Program-made: the position numbers and the translations under genes
The notes under the pieces: model-generated
The model's input: only the letters and a program-made list of their open reading frames with translations
Told to the model about the DNA's origin: nothing
Databases searched by the model: none
Shown here: positions 23,599 to 36,586 of the stretch, piece by piece
Layout: every line of letters begins with the position of its first letter
Position numbering within the stretch: position 1 is the stretch's first letter
NCBI GenBank assembly: GCA_025667525.1
Contig: CM046882.1
Coordinates: 530,087,473-530,151,472 of the forward strand
DNA length: 64,000 nt
Source: Glebionis coronaria
Lineage: Eukaryota > Streptophyta > Magnoliopsida > Asterales > Asteraceae
Direction: 5' to 3'

Positions 23599-26481
23599 TG
23601 TAAAACCCGCATGCTTTTACCATGCATAGTACCCTTAAGATCGTATGTACTAGTTAAAAACTTTCCTGATATAGCATGATTATGATTACGTGTTAGGAGT
23701 TTATGTATTACGTACGTGTTAGAACACGGTAAGTATTTTATTTGCACGATCACGTAACAATTATTTAGCAATAAGTAATCACGAGCATACGATCACGAAA
23801 TCACGAGCGTAATTAAAACACGAGCTATTATTAATTACGTATATATATTTAATACGAGCGTAATTAAATATATAAGAGTATGGTATTTACGTAACGAGAA
23901 CATTTAAAACACGAACTTAATTAAACATAAAAGAGTATTAAATAACAAGACACGAAACGAGGTACGGGAACCCCCACGAGGGAGAACCTACCCGCGGCCA
24001 AAACAAGGTAATGGGCCAAGCCCATTACCAATTTTACTAAGAGGGGGATAAATAGAGTTTTTACTACTCAAATCAAAGTTACAGAAGATTTTAAGAAAAA
24101 CCTAAAATCCCTTTTTCTCCTCCTTCCTTGTGCCGCCACCTTCAAATCACCATCAAGGTGATTTCTTTGATCTTGGATCTTGTTAAATTAGTGTTTGTTC
24201 GTGTTTGTTCTTCACCCTCTTGATCCACGAATACGGTAAAACCTTTTTACCTTTTTCTTTTTAATTAATCTTTTATTAATTATGAACACGTGATGTTTTT
24301 TATAAAAACACACTAATTAAACATAGATCTAACATGTTTTGATCATTAATTAATCAAAGGGTCGATCAAAGGGGTGTTTGTTTTTGGGCCGCAAGGTACA
24401 ACCGACCCCAAGGGGGGTTCGGTTTGTTTTAGCCGACCACCACCAAGACCTTTTTGGTCTTGGTTGGTGCGTGTGGGTCCCACGGCAGCAAGGGGGTACC
24501 CCGATTTGGTTCGGGGTACGGTGTTGTTTCATATCCGGTGCATGTTTTTAGGCTTAGACCCGGATCATGATTATGTTAGTTGTTTATGTTATAAACTTAT
24601 GTTAAAAATTAAATTAATAAAAGATGAGATTAATTTAATAACATGACTTAGGTTAATTAATTATTAATAATCATGAAATTATTTTTAACCTAAGTATTTA
24701 TATTGTTAAGACTTATAATTAATTAATTATTTAAAAACCATGGATATAATTAATTAATTAAACATGACTTAGGTTATATTATTAATATTTAATAATACAT
24801 ATTTTAACCTAAGTATTTAATATATTTAATTAAAAACATGTCATACTTTAATTAAATATTATAACCTATAGTTTAATTAAATTACATGAAATAATTATTA
24901 AACTATATAATATATCATATGACTTAGGAAATAATCATGAGAACACTTAGGCTTATTTACTTAGCTTATTTAACCAACTTGTTTCTAATTATGGAAACTT
25001 TCTATTTTTAGAAACTTAATTAAATAAGGCAGCTATTGTATTTATGGAAACCAGCTATTTTTAGAAACTTATTTAATTAAGGCAGCTAATCTATTTATGG
25101 AAACTTTCTATTTTTAGAAACTTATCTATTTTAAGCAGTAAATCTATTTTTGGAAACTTTCTATTTTTGGAAACTTTCTATTTTTGGAAACTTTCTATTT
25201 TTAGAAACTTTCTATTTTTGGAAACTTTCTATTTTTGGTAACTTTCTATTTTTGGAAACTTTCTATTTTAGGAAACCTGCTATTTTTGGAAAGTTACTTA
25301 TTATTACACAGTAAGTATAATAACACATGAAATACCAGAAATACTAAATCAGATTAAGCAGAATATAAGATTTAACACAGTTTAAGGCTTTAAACAGTGT
25401 AAAATAGTAAGAACACATAAAATAAGCTAAGACGTGATATAAAACCAGCTATGTATGTAGTAAGCAGATACTTATTTCATGTACGTATTTATGTAGCACT
25501 AGTGTTTCGGAAGTAGGATTCTCGCAGTTCATCGTTCTCGTTCACTGGACATAAGGTACGGATTCCCCTCCTTTCAGTATGGACATTCTTTCCTTATTAG
25601 GATTTCTCCGTATGCAGCCAACTGTTTTCCCGTAGTATAAGTATGAGTTTGATTGCTTATGTTTTAAATATGATTACCTATAGCCATATACATGGATGAC
25701 CAGTTTCACCTAGTTATGGAGGTACCATAACCATAACATTAGAGGCACTGATGTTATGACTTCACCACGGCGGAGTGATTGCTCGTGGCGTCCCTTCAGC
25801 TTTTGGCCATTTATTTATATTTATCACGTGGGGCGTATGGGTGCATCCTAGTTACACGTTTTTATTCAGGATTACATGGTGAATGTGGTGTGTGCCTTGC
25901 ATCCTTCACAAGGAGTTGATCCCTCCTACCCATAAAACCAGTATATTAAATTAGAGGCAGCCCCTCTAATTTGCATGATGAGGTCACCCCTCCAATTATT
26001 CATGCACGGTGGATATTCATGACCTATATTGGCTAATGGTAAAATATGACAAACAGTTTTTATAAGACAAACATAAGACTTTCAAACTATAAAACCAGTT
26101 TTATTAAGACTTAACTAGGTTACTCGGGACTTAGTTTTCTTCCACTGTTATTATGTTATATGCTTATCCTATTCATGCTTTATTGTGCATCCGTGCACTG
26201 AGCGTATTGCTCAGCCGTTTTCCTTTTCTATGTTCCCAAAACGGCAGGTACTCAGGGACGCTCGTAGACACTAAGAGTACGTGCATATGGACTGGAAGCT
26301 GTCTAGCCTTCTTTACATTATGCATTTCTTTTCTTTATGATACTTATGCTTTGGACATTGTTTCGTCCTTATTCCTTACTATACTATGTTTGTGTGTGAT
26401 GAGCTTTACTTTTGGACTACCGATGTTTGATTCCGGTATTTTTCCTTTATATGGTCAAGTAATGTTTAGACATTTTACCTT
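23599..26481 (+). repeat. Tekay-type element 5' LTR, right end lost
   Basis: Begins TGTAAAACCCGCATGC directly after TSD AACAC. It matches the 3' LTR closely for 2.88 kb up to ATTTTACCTT, then diverges at once. The last 62 bp present in the 3' LTR (33248-33309, ending GGGGTGTTACA) are absent. It contains the tandem array at 24991-25289 and a palindromic AAGACCTTTTTGGTCTT near 24447. Short ORFs inside are not genes. Confidence 0.88.
24991..25289 (+). repeat. 17-bp tandem array in Tekay-type LTR (5' copy)
   Basis: Repeats of CTATTTTTGGAAACTTT, with variants (TTAGAAAC, TTGGTAAC); the central six or seven units are head to tail without spacer and the outer ones are more diverged. The same array is at 31774-32060 in the 3' LTR. 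Confidence 0.85.
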
Positions 26482-26660
26482 CTTATGTTTTATGTTATAA
26501 CTCATATTCTGACACTTTAGCAAACTTCTACCAGGAACCATGGAAACGGTAGGGACCAGAACCAGAGAAGTTCACAGCCTAGCCGTCCAGCTATCACTGG
26601 TATTCAATCTTACGAGTATCCGCTTCGTCCTTTGTACCCAACTATTATGTCTCATGTAAA
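26482..26660 (+). pseudogene. gag: Remnant of Tekay-type gag C-terminal linker
   Basis: Between the broken LTR and the open frame lies a stretch that reads as a Ser/Pro/Arg/Gln-rich linker ([18 protein letters not shown]), typical of the region before the zinc knuckle in chromovirus gag. No capsid domain text is present, so most of gag (normally some hundreds of residues) was deleted together with the leader and the PBS. Confidence 0.6.
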
Positions 26661-28565
26661 ATGTTTTTTTTATCAGGTCCTCAGCCAGCCAGAGCACCTG
26701 CTGGAGGATACACTCATCCTCTTTGCTCTACTTGCCACCGTAGGCACCCAGGACCATGTCGCCGTAATACTGATGCGTGCTTCAAGTGTGGTCTTCCTGG
26801 CCATATTATGAAGGATTGCCGTAAGGGCGAGATGGAGGGTACATCGGGACATGCTGATACCAAGCCGCCTCCTACTGCCGGGCGTGTCTACACGACATCT
26901 CGAGACCAGGCCAACAAGTCTACAGGTACCATCACTGGAATCTTGTATATGTATGGTCGTGCTGCATGTGTTCTTTTCGATACGGGTGCTACTCACTCGG
27001 TTATTTCTACTGCTTATGATAAGAACATTAGGATGCATCCATTGCCACTAGAAAATAGGCTTACTATTTCCACGCCTTTGAGGGACTCTGTATTAATCAC
27101 CCATGTATACAAGAGTCTTCCCCTAGAATTTGATGATAAGGTTCGACCTGTCGACGCACTTCCGTTGGACATGAATGACTTCGACATGATTTTAGGCATG
27201 GATTGGCTATCCAAATATCATGCTACTATAGACTGCCATTCATATCGAGTTATCTTCGGTGATGTCAATGCACTAGAGTACATTCATAATGGGTTCATAC
27301 CCGGACGGTCTGTACAAATCATATCCACCCTGCAAGCGCGTGCACTCCTGTCACATGGTTGCGAGGGTTATTTAGCTACGGTTCACGACATGGATGTTGA
27401 ATCTCCATCGATTCAGGACCAACCAATAGTGTCGGAATTCCAAGATGTGTTTCCAGTAGAACTTCCGGGCATACCACCTGCACGAGAAGTGGAATTCAGT
27501 ATCGAGCTGGTTCCAGGAGCTGAACCAATCTCCAAGGCTCCTTATCGCATGGCTCCCATAGAGCTGAAGGAGCTGAAGGATCAACTGCAAGAACTTCTTG
27601 AACGAGGTTTTATTCGACCGAGCGCATCTCCATGGGGCGCACCGGTCTTGTTTGTTAAGAAGAAAGACGGCAGTATGCGTCTTTGCATAGACTATCGCGA
27701 GCTCAACAAGATTACCATTCGGAATAGGTATCCACTGCCACACATTGACGATCTGTTTGACCAACTCCAAGGGGCCAAACACTTCTCCAAGATCGATCTT
27801 AGGTCAGGCTATCATCAGCTACGGGTCAAGGAGCAGGACATCGCTAAGACTGCTTTTCGTACCCGCTATGGCCACTACGAGTTTGTAGTTATGCCATTTG
27901 GCCTGACAAATGCTCCAGCAGTGTTCATGGATCTGATGAACAGAATCTTCCATGAATTTCTGGACAAGTTCGTCATTGTTTTCATCGATGACATCCTGAT
28001 TTTCTCAAGGTCCAAGGAGGAACACGAAGACCATCTTCGTACAATACTACAGATTCTTCGCCAGAAGCAGCTGTATGCTAAATTCTCCAAGTGTGAGTTC
28101 TGGTTAGACAAGGTGGCATTCTTAGGTCATATTGTATCAGCAGAAGGAATCACTATGGATCCAGCGAAGGTTGAGGCCATCACTAAGTGGCCAAGGCCGA
28201 CATCAGCGACGGAAGTCCATAGTTTCTTAGGCTTAGCTGGCTATTACCGTAGGTTCGTAGAGAACTTTTCCCGCCTAGCACTACCATTGACCAAACTGAT
28301 GCAGAAAGAGGAGAAATTCGTCTGGACTGAAGATCGAGATAAGAGCTTTGAAGACCTGAAGCAGAAGTTAGTATCTGCACCTATTCTTACTCTACCATCT
28401 GGTACGGGTGGATTTCAAATCTACAGCGATGCATCGGGGAAGGGACTTGGCTGTGTTCTCATGCAACATGGGAAAGTGATCGCGTACGCTTCACGGCAGC
28501 TTAAGCCTTATGAAGAGAATTACCCACGCACAATTTGGAACTTGCTGCAGTCGTGTTTGCATTGA
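26661..28565 (+). pseudogene. pol: Tekay-type zinc knuckle, protease and reverse transcriptase
   Basis: The open frame begins inside gag: a His/Cys-rich [17 protein letters not shown] and a CCHC knuckle [14 protein letters not shown] at about residues 30-55. PR has [12 protein letters not shown] near residue 108. RT is complete with [41 protein letters not shown] and [12 protein letters not shown]. RNase H starts ([14 protein letters not shown]), and then a one-base deletion near 28526 shifts the frame, so the last residues ([12 protein letters not shown]) are out of frame and the gene continues in the next reading frame. The first codon here is not a real start, since gag upstream is lost. 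Confidence 0.9.
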
Positions 28566-30304
28566 AGATATGGAGACACTACTTATATGGAGAATCATGT
28601 GACATTTTCACGGACCACAAGAGCTTGAAGTATATCTTCACTCAGCGTGAATTGAACATGAGGCAGGGGAGATGGTTAGAGCTGTTGAATGATTATGACA
28701 TTAATCTGCAGTATCATCCCGGAAAGGCAAATGTAGTGGCAGATGCTCTTAGCAGGAAGTCCGGAATAATCAACGGTATTAAAATCGAAGAAGAAGTCAT
28801 CAGAGACTTGGAGCGACTAGACATCGAGATCATGATACGTGGACAGCACGGTTACTGGGCTAATCTTAGAGTAGAACCCGAGTTACTATCTAAGATCAAG
28901 GAAGCTCAGAAGGATGACAGAGAAATCTGGGCGATAGTACATAATTTGGAGAAGCAGACGGAATTCAGAGTAGATGCAGATGGTATCGTATGGCAGGGCA
29001 CTAGACTTTGTGTTCCTGATGACCAAGAACTCCGGGAAGCTTTGCTAGCTGAAGCTCATAGCTCCCCATTCTCGATACATCCTGGTTCAACTAAAATGTA
29101 CCATGACATCAAGCAGTACTTTTGGTGGAGTGGTATGAAACAGGATGTGGCCACTTACGTCTCCAAATCTCTTACCTGCCAGCAGGTTAAGATCGAGCAT
29201 CAACGATCTGGCGGTCTCCTTCAACCGTTAGACATTCCAGAGTGGAAGTGGGATAAAATCACCATGGATTTTGTTACCGGTCTTCCGCCTACCGAAAGGA
29301 AGCACGATGCAATTTGGGTTATCGTTGATCGACTTACCAAATCAGCTCATTTCTTACCGATCCGCAAGGAAGATCCGGTAAGTAAACTCGCAGATACGTA
29401 CAAACGAGAGATCATGAGACTACACGGTGCACCATCCAGCATCGTCTCAGACAGAGATCCTCGATTCACTTCGCGCTTATGGAAAAGTCTACAGAAAGCT
29501 TGGGGAACACAACTTAAGCTTAGCACGGCTTTTCATCCTCAAACGGACGAACAGTCGGAGCGAACCATTCAAACATTGGAGGATATGTTGAGATCATGTG
29601 CGTTGGAATGGACGGGTGATTGGGATGAATACATCTGTTTGGTGGAGTTTGCGTACAACAACAACTGGCACGCGAGCATCAAGTGTGCTCCATTTGAGAT
29701 GTTGTATGGCAGAAAGTGTCGCGCCTCAATCTGCTGGGATCAGGTTGGCGAGCGAACACTCGAAGGACCAGAAATCATAGAGAGGACAAACGAGAAGATC
29801 GCAGTAGCTAGGCAGAAGATTCAGGAGGCACGATCACGTCAAAAGAGTTACGCCGACAAGCATCGTAGGGATTTACACTTTAACGTAGGAGATCACGTCT
29901 TCCTTAAGGTTTCGCCGGCACGTGGTGTTAGACGCTTCGGGATTAAAGGGAAGCTCAGTCCTCGTTTCATCGGACCGTTTGATATCATTGAACGAGTCGG
30001 TGAAGTATCTTACCGATTGGCGTTACCTCCGCAGCTTTCGCATGTGCAAAATGTGTTTCATGTGTCCTTACTCAGAGGGTACCAATATCATCCCCTTCAC
30101 ATGGTTCAGTATCCACTGGAACAGATTCGTGAATATCTCACTTTTATAGAAGAACCCGAACGAGTTCTTGACAGGCAAGAACGAGTCATGAGAAAGAAGA
30201 CGATTCCATTCGTCAAAATTCTATGGAGGGATCATACCGAGCGGGAAGCCACTTGGGAAACAGAGGAGTCTATCCGGGCTTCTTACCCTCATTTCATATT
30301 TTGA
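28526..30304 (+). pseudogene. pol: Tekay-type RNase H, integrase and chromodomain
   Basis: It continues the previous gene after the frameshift with [19 protein letters not shown]. The RNase H end is DALSRK. The integrase zinc finger has its histidines, but the first cysteine of the CxxC pair is serine ([10 protein letters not shown]), a likely loss. Catalytic texts [16 protein letters not shown] and DEQSERTIQ are present. The INT C-terminal domain has [15 protein letters not shown]. The last about 45 residues ([19 protein letters not shown]) form a chromodomain, which in this clade is thought to guide integration into heterochromatin (family knowledge). Confidence 0.9.
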
Positions 30305-30365
30305 ATTCGGGTATGATCTTCTTTTCCAGTTTACTTTATCTATAATTCGGGGACGAATTATTCTT

Positions 30366-30381
30366 TTTAGGGGGGAAGTGT
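30366..30381 (+). other. Polypurine tract of Tekay-type element
   Basis: TTTTAGGGGGGAAGTGT directly precedes the TG of the 3' LTR at 30382. Just upstream is the GGGGACGAATT motif that is usual between pol and PPT in this clade. Confidence 0.85.
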
Positions 30382-33309
30382 TGTAAAACCCGCATGCTTT
30401 TACCATGCATAATACCCTTAGGATCGTACGTACTAGTTAAAAACTTTCCTAATATAGCATGATTACGATTACGTGTTAGGAGTTTATGTATTACGTACGT
30501 GTTAGAACACGATAAGTATTTTATTTGCACGATCACGTAACAATTATTTAGCAATAAGTAATCACGAGCATACGACCACGAAATCACGAGCGTAATTAAA
30601 ACACGAGCTATTATTAATTATGTATATATATTTAATACGAGCGTAATTAAATATATAAGAGTATGGTATTTACGTAACGAGAACATTTAAAACACGAACT
30701 TAATTAAACATAAACGAGTATTAAATAACAAGACACGAAACGAGGTACGGGAACCCCCACGAAAGAGTCCCTACCCGCGGCCAAAACAAGGTAATGGGCC
30801 AAGCCCATTACCAATTTTACTAAGAGGGGGATAAATAGAGTTTTTACTACTCAAATCAAAGTTACAGAAGATTTTAAGAAAAACCTAAAATCCCTTTTTC
30901 TCCTCCTTCCTTGTGCCGCCACCTTCAAATCACCATCAAGGTGATTTCTTTGATCTTGGATCTTGTTAAATTAGTATTTGTTCGTGTTTGTTCTTCACCC
31001 TCTTGATCCACGAATACGGTAAAACCTTTTTACCTTTTTCTTTTTAATTAATCTTTTATTAATTATGAACACGTGATGTTTTTTATAAAAACACATTAAT
31101 TAAACATAGATCTAACATGTTTTGATCATTAATTAACCAAAGGGTCGATCAAAGGGGTGTTTGTTTTTGGGCCGCAAGGTACAACCGACCCCAAGGGGGG
31201 TTCGGTTTGTTTTAGCCAACCACCACCAAGACCTTTTTGGTCTTGGTTGGTGCGTGTGGGTCCCACGGCAGCAAGGGGGTACCCCGATTTGGTTCGGGGT
31301 ACGGTGTTGTTTCATATCCGGTGCATGTTTTTAGGCTTAGACCCGGATCATGATTATGTTAGTTGTTTATGTTATAAACTTATGTTAAAAATTAAATTAA
31401 TAAAAGATGAGATTAATTTAATAACATGACTTAGGTTAATTAATTATTAATAATCATGAAATTATTTTTAACCTAAGTATTTATATTGTTAAGACTTATA
31501 ATTAATTAATTATTTAAAAACCATGGATATAATTAATTAATTAAACATGACTTAGGTTATATTATTAATATTTAATAATACATATTTTAACCTAAGTATT
31601 TAATATATTTAATTAAAAACATGTCATATTTTAATTAAATATTATAACCTATAGTTTAATTAAATTACATGAAATAATTATTAAACTATATAATATATCA
31701 TATGACTTAGGAAATAATCATGAGAACACTTAGGATTATTTACTTATCTTATTTAACCAGCTTATTTCTAATTATGGAAACTTTCTATTTTTAGAAACTT
31801 AATTAAATAAGGCAGCTATTGTATTTATGAAAACCAGCTATTTTTAGAAACTTATTTAATTAAGGCATCTAATCTATTTATGGAAACTTTCTATTTTTAG
31901 AAACTTATCTATTTTAAGCAGTAAATCTATTTTTGGAAACTTTCTATTTTTGGAAACTTTCTATTTTTAGAAACTTTCTATTTTTGGAAACTTTCTATTT
32001 TTGGTAACTTTCTATTTTTGGAAACTTTCTATTTTAGGAAACTTGCTATTTTTGGAAAGTTACTTATTATTACACAGTAAGTATAATAACACACGAAATA
32101 CCAGAAATACTAAATCAGATTAAGTAGAATATAAGATTTAACACAATTTAAAGCTTTAAACAGTGTAAAATAGTAACAACACATAAAATAAGCTAAGACG
32201 TGATATAAAACCAGCTATGTATGTAGTAAGCAGATACTTATTTCATGTACGTATTTATGTAGCACTAGTGTTTCGGAAGTAGGATTCTCGCAGTTCATCG
32301 TTCTCGTTCACTGGACATAAGGTACGGATTCCCGTCCTTTCAGTATGGACATTCTTTCCTTATTAGGATTTCCCCGTATGCAGCCAACTGTTTTCCCGTA
32401 GTATAAGTATGAGTTTGATTGCTTATGTTTTAAATATGATTACCTATAGCCATATACATGCATGACCAGTTTCACCTAGTTATGGAGGTACCATAACCAT
32501 AACATTAGAGGCACTGATGTTATGACTTCACCACGGCAGAGTGATTGCTCGTGGCGTCCCTTCAGCTTTTGGCCATCTATTTATATTTATCACGTGGGGC
32601 GTATGGGTGCATCCTAGTTACACGTTTTTATTCAGGATTACATGGTGAATGTGGTGTGTGCCTTGCATCCTTCACAAGGAGCTGATCCCTCCTACCCATA
32701 AAACCAGTATATTAAATTAGAGGCAGCCCCTCTAATTTGCATGATGAGGTCACCCCTCCAATTATTCATGCACGGTGGATATTCATGACCTATATTGGCT
32801 AATGGTAAAATATGACAAACAGTTTTTATAAGACAAACATAAGACTTTCAAACTATAAAACCAGTTTTATTAAGACTTAACCAGGTTACTCGGGACTTAG
32901 TTTTCTTCCGCTGTTATTATGTTATATGATTATCCTATTCATGCTTTATTGTACATTCGTGCACTGAGCGTATTTCTCAGCCGTTTTCCTTTTCTATGTT
33001 CCCAAAACGGCAGGTATCCAGGGACGCTCGTAGGCACTAAGAGTACGTGCATATGGACTGGAAGCTGTCTAGCCTTCTTTACATTATGCATTTCTTTTCT
33101 TTATGATACTTATGCTTTGGACATTGTTTCGTCCTTATTCCTTACTATACTATGTTTGTGTGTGATGAGCTTTACTTTTGGACTACCGATGTTTGATTCC
33201 GGTATTTTTCCTTTATATGGTCAAGTAATGTTTAGACATTTTACCTTGTATGCTTTGATGACACGCCATAATTACTGTGATATTTCCATTTCCAAAATGG
33301 GGTGTTACA
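30382..33309 (+). repeat. Tekay-type element 3' LTR (complete)
   Basis: 2928 bp, TGTAAAACCCGC...GGGGTGTTACA, followed by TSD AACAC. Unlike the 5' copy it keeps its right end, so it shows what was lost there. It contains the tandem array 31774-32060. Confidence 0.92.
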
Positions 33310-33314
33310 AACAC

Positions 33315-35757
33315 TCTCGTTAGAATAAGGTTGTTTAGACAACTTTCCCATGTTGAAAACGATTTTATCGTCACCCACTCTCATGATAAGCTCACCGGCT
33401 TCAACATCGATGAGAGTGTGACCGGTCCTCAGGAATGGACGACCAACAATTAATGGCACACGAGGGTCCATCTCGTAGTCGACGACGACGAAATCGGCAG
33501 GAAAAGTGAATTTGTCGACTCCTACAAAGACGTCTTCGGCTATCCCCACTGGATAAGCAACCGTACGGTTGGCTAATTCCAAAGTCATTTTGGTGGGGAC
33601 TAGCTCAGGGAGAGATAATTGCTTCCAAACGCTTAGAGGCATTAGATTAATACTGGCACCTAGATCGGCTAGGGCCATGCAATTCTCTACTCCCGGGAAG
33701 TTGCAAGGGATTAAGAAACGACCCGAATCACAAAGCTTGGTTGGCAATTTCCTTAAGAGCACTGCAGAGCAATTCTCATTAAGTTGGGTGTTAGCAATAT
33801 CAAGAAGCTTCTCCTTGTCGCTAAGAAGATCTTTGAACATTTTCGCATACTTGGGCATGTGAGCGAGAGCCTCAGCGAAGGAGATGTTAAAATTCAATTG
33901 TTTAAACATTTTTAGAAAGTTCGAAACTTGAATATCATCCTTGCTTTTGAGCTTCTCTTTCCTCAACCTTGAGGGATAAGGTATATCGGAAGAAGAGGAA
34001 GGCTTTGGGATCGAAGGATCACTCACATCCTTGGGTGGAGGAGGGGTAGAAGTAAGAGGCGGAGAAATTGGGGAAGTAGAAGGAGGAGGAATAGGAGCAG
34101 GGGACTCGTTCTCCTTAGTCACAAGCACCGGTGGAGGTATAGGAAGCTCGGGTTCCTTGGTACCTTTGCCACTGCGAGTGGTGATTGCTTTCATCTCCCC
34201 TCTTGGATTCGCAACGGTGTTACTCGGAAGAGTACCCGAAGAAGAGGGTTGATTACCTTGGAAGAAACTAGCCATCATGTTCTTTAAGTTATTCGTTTGA
34301 CTATCCAAAGTGTTTCTCATATCAGCTCTCAGATCGTTCCCTTGTTTCACCAGGTCTGCTTTCAAGTTGCGCACTTCCTGTTGGAGATTGTCCACGATCA
34401 CATCGTTAGTCCTCATGTAGGTTCCAATGTCTTGGTGTAATGCGGTGGGTTGGTTGGGAGGAGCATTGTATGCGGGTGGTTGATAAGCAGGTTGCTGGTA
34501 AACTTGGTTGTTTTGTTGAGGTGGATGTGGTTGTTTGTGAGGTGGTATGTATGGTCCACGAGGTTGTTGTTGTTGAGGAGGGCGGTTGAGGTTTTGTTGT
34601 TGGTTTGGGTTGTTAGGAGTAAAACCGGGCGGGGAAAGAAAGTTGTTGGAACGGTAGCTAAGCAAGTTGCGGTCACCTTGAGGACGAGCTTGATAAGCGG
34701 GTTGAGAATAGGTACCGTATGCTGCATTCACATTCTCAGAAGGGTAGTCTTGGGTGGCAGTATAAGTGGTGTAAGAGTGAGGACCCCCGCATATCTCACA
34801 TGGTTGGCTAACAGCATTGACTTGAGCGTCGTGAGTGTTTTTAGCGTTGATGCTGTTGGTGTTGCTGGCTGTTTGGGCGGCAAGCGATTCAAGAAGCGTA
34901 GTAATTTTGTCAAGTCGCTTGTCGCTGTCACTAGTACTAGCACTAGCGACATTCGTCCGAACACTCTTGTTTTGCACACGAGACTTATTCTCAATGATAT
35001 CCCAAGCAACATTAGAAGTCTTAGCCAGAATATTACCCCCCGAGGCACTGTTTAGTGAATCTTGGTCATTCATGCTTAAACCATTATAAAAAGTGTTAAT
35101 TTGGTGCACTTTGGTAAAACCATGTTGTGGGCATTTTCTTAAAAGATCTTTGAAACGATCCCAAGATTCACTAAAAGACTCATCGTACTTTTGTTCAAAA
35201 TTGATAATTTCATTCCGCAAAGCGGTAGTACGAGAGGGTGGGAAAAAGTAGTTTACAAACTTGGTCTCCAAATCCGTCCACGTCAGAATACTTTGTGGCG
35301 GTTCCTTAGCAAGCCAATGCCGGGCTTGTCCCTCTAAAGAAAAGGGAAAAGGTTGTAAACGGATTACCTCTTGTGGAACACCATTGAATTTGACCGTATT
35401 CGCGAGTTGCAAGAATCTAATGATGTGGTCATGAGGATCATCAATGGTACGCCCCAAGAATGGTTGAGCATAGACCATCTGGATAAAGCCGGATTTGAGC
35501 TCAAAGTTGTTGGCTGCAATCGCGGGTATGACAATTGGATCATCGTTACCATCTACATGTGCTTGCAGAAGTTCAATCATCGGGCGATTGTCTGGTAGAG
35601 GCTCATTGTTGAGAGGTGGATTGTTATTGTTGTTGTTATTATTGTTGTTGAGAGGTGGGTTATTGTTGTCGTTTTGTACACCGGCCATGTCTAAGTCTTC
35701 GAGAGGTGGGTTATTGTTGTTGTTGAGAGGTGGGTTATTGTTGTTGTTTTGTAAACT
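33315..35757 (-). pseudogene. gag: Athila-2 gag and protease, upstream of the nested insertion
   Basis: Open without stops from the junction at 35757 to the insertion at 33314. ATG at 35688 gives MAGVQNDNNNPPLNN, but the frame is open further up and the text SLQNNNNNPPL at the junction looks like an earlier N-terminus, so the true start is probably cut off at the junction. Capsid-like gag domain at about residues 45-230 (PFSLEGQARHWLAKEPPQS, TWTDLETKFVNYFFPP), knuckle-like CEICGGPHSYTTY (last cysteine missing), Pro/Gln-rich linker, then PR with ALADLGASINLMPL near residue 676. The last about 27 residues of the longer open frame (after SNESV) come from the invading LTR. Confidence 0.9.
35590..35757 (-). 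repeat. Asn/Pro-coding minisatellite at the gag N-terminus
   Basis: Repeats of (AAC/AAT)n-CCACCTCTC coding for Asn runs followed by PPL. Two or more blocks are duplicated around 35600-35660 and 35700-35755. Such a repeat can expand by slippage and may have helped the break at 35757. Confidence 0.7.
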
Positions 35758-35833
35758 GGCGATTAATCGCCCTTGTAGACCTTCTTTTACACCATTGAAT
35801 TTAATAAGTTGTTTTCCTTTTCTTTCAACTTAA

Positions 35834-36586
35834 GGGTGCGTTTGGTTCGTAAACATGAATCATAATCGGTATAACTATCATTATATGGTAGAATGGGAAT
35901 AGGAATAAATTAATCTATCAATACTAATTCTATTGTTTGGTAACAAGTGGGTATCAAAATTTTGACTTTGTCAAAACCGATGAAAAACAACAATTTCAAA
36001 CAAAAAGTAAAAAAAAATTAGAAAATCATAACAATTCATCTTTGTAAAATCAAGAGTGTCTCTTGGTGAAATCATAACAATTCATATTCAATTATGTATA
36101 AAATCAATAATCCTTAGACAATCAAAACTTAACCCGGAACAACTATTTCGAGTTCATCTTTTCCATCTATGATGAAAGATCAACATGAATCGACCAACAA
36201 AAAAAATTGATGAAAAAATAAACATTATTCAAAGAAAGAATGGGTAGATGTATATCATCCTAGATCCGATCACTAAATTACATGGTACGTTTTTATGATG
36301 TGAAATATATGTTGTTGGTGGAGGTTGTAACAAGTTGTTGCTTTAATATTCTTTATTCGTGTAATGGAGTAATTTTGTTGAATAAGGATGGGATTTTGTT
36401 AATCAAGAAATATCAAATATGTGAAACAAATGATAGGTATACATACCAGTCAAATGGGTAAGGAATGAGCATACTTTCTTATCTGGAAATGATTGCCTTT
36501 TTAATGTCATTCAATTTGTTAAACAAACAGCTATCTTTGGAATGAAATGATTCCTTAATTCCGGATATTGCATACCAAACGCACCC
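35834..36586. mobile_element. Tourist-like MITE, copy 2
   Basis: The same MITE as 15291-16035, with TAA on each side (35831-35833, 36587-36589), carried along in the duplication. It has an extra 8 bp near its left end relative to copy 1 and a few substitutions. Confidence 0.75.

Larger units (their letters stand above)
23599..33309 (+). mobile_element. Tekay-type chromovirus nested in Athila-2
   Basis: LTR 23599-26481 (right end missing), truncated gag remnant, PR-RT-RNase H-INT-chromodomain at 26661-30304, PPT, LTR 30382-33309. The TSD AACAC lies at 23594-23598 and 33310-33314, exactly where the Athila-2 polyprotein is split. The lineage call rests on the C-terminal chromodomain and on RT/INT text. 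The LTRs differ by about 1-2% by eye, so the insertion is fairly recent. The element lacks the end of its 5' LTR, the PBS and most of gag, so it could not replicate by itself. Confidence 0.92.

Noticed and set aside
23594..23623. MVKACGFYS as the start of the Athila-2 RT gene
   Set aside because: These codons come from the LTR of the nested element; the RT part is an internal fragment.
24374..24646. ORF of 90 residues (also at 31157-31429) as a small gene
   Set aside because: It lies wholly inside both LTR copies of the Tekay-type element and has no domain character.
24991..25289. CRISPR-like repeat-spacer array
   Set aside because: Units are head to tail or nearly so, in a plant LTR, without unique spacers of constant length.
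33241..33314. C-terminal residues of the 815-residue open frame as part of gag-PR
   Set aside because: They are translated from the invading LTR; the TSD marks the true break.
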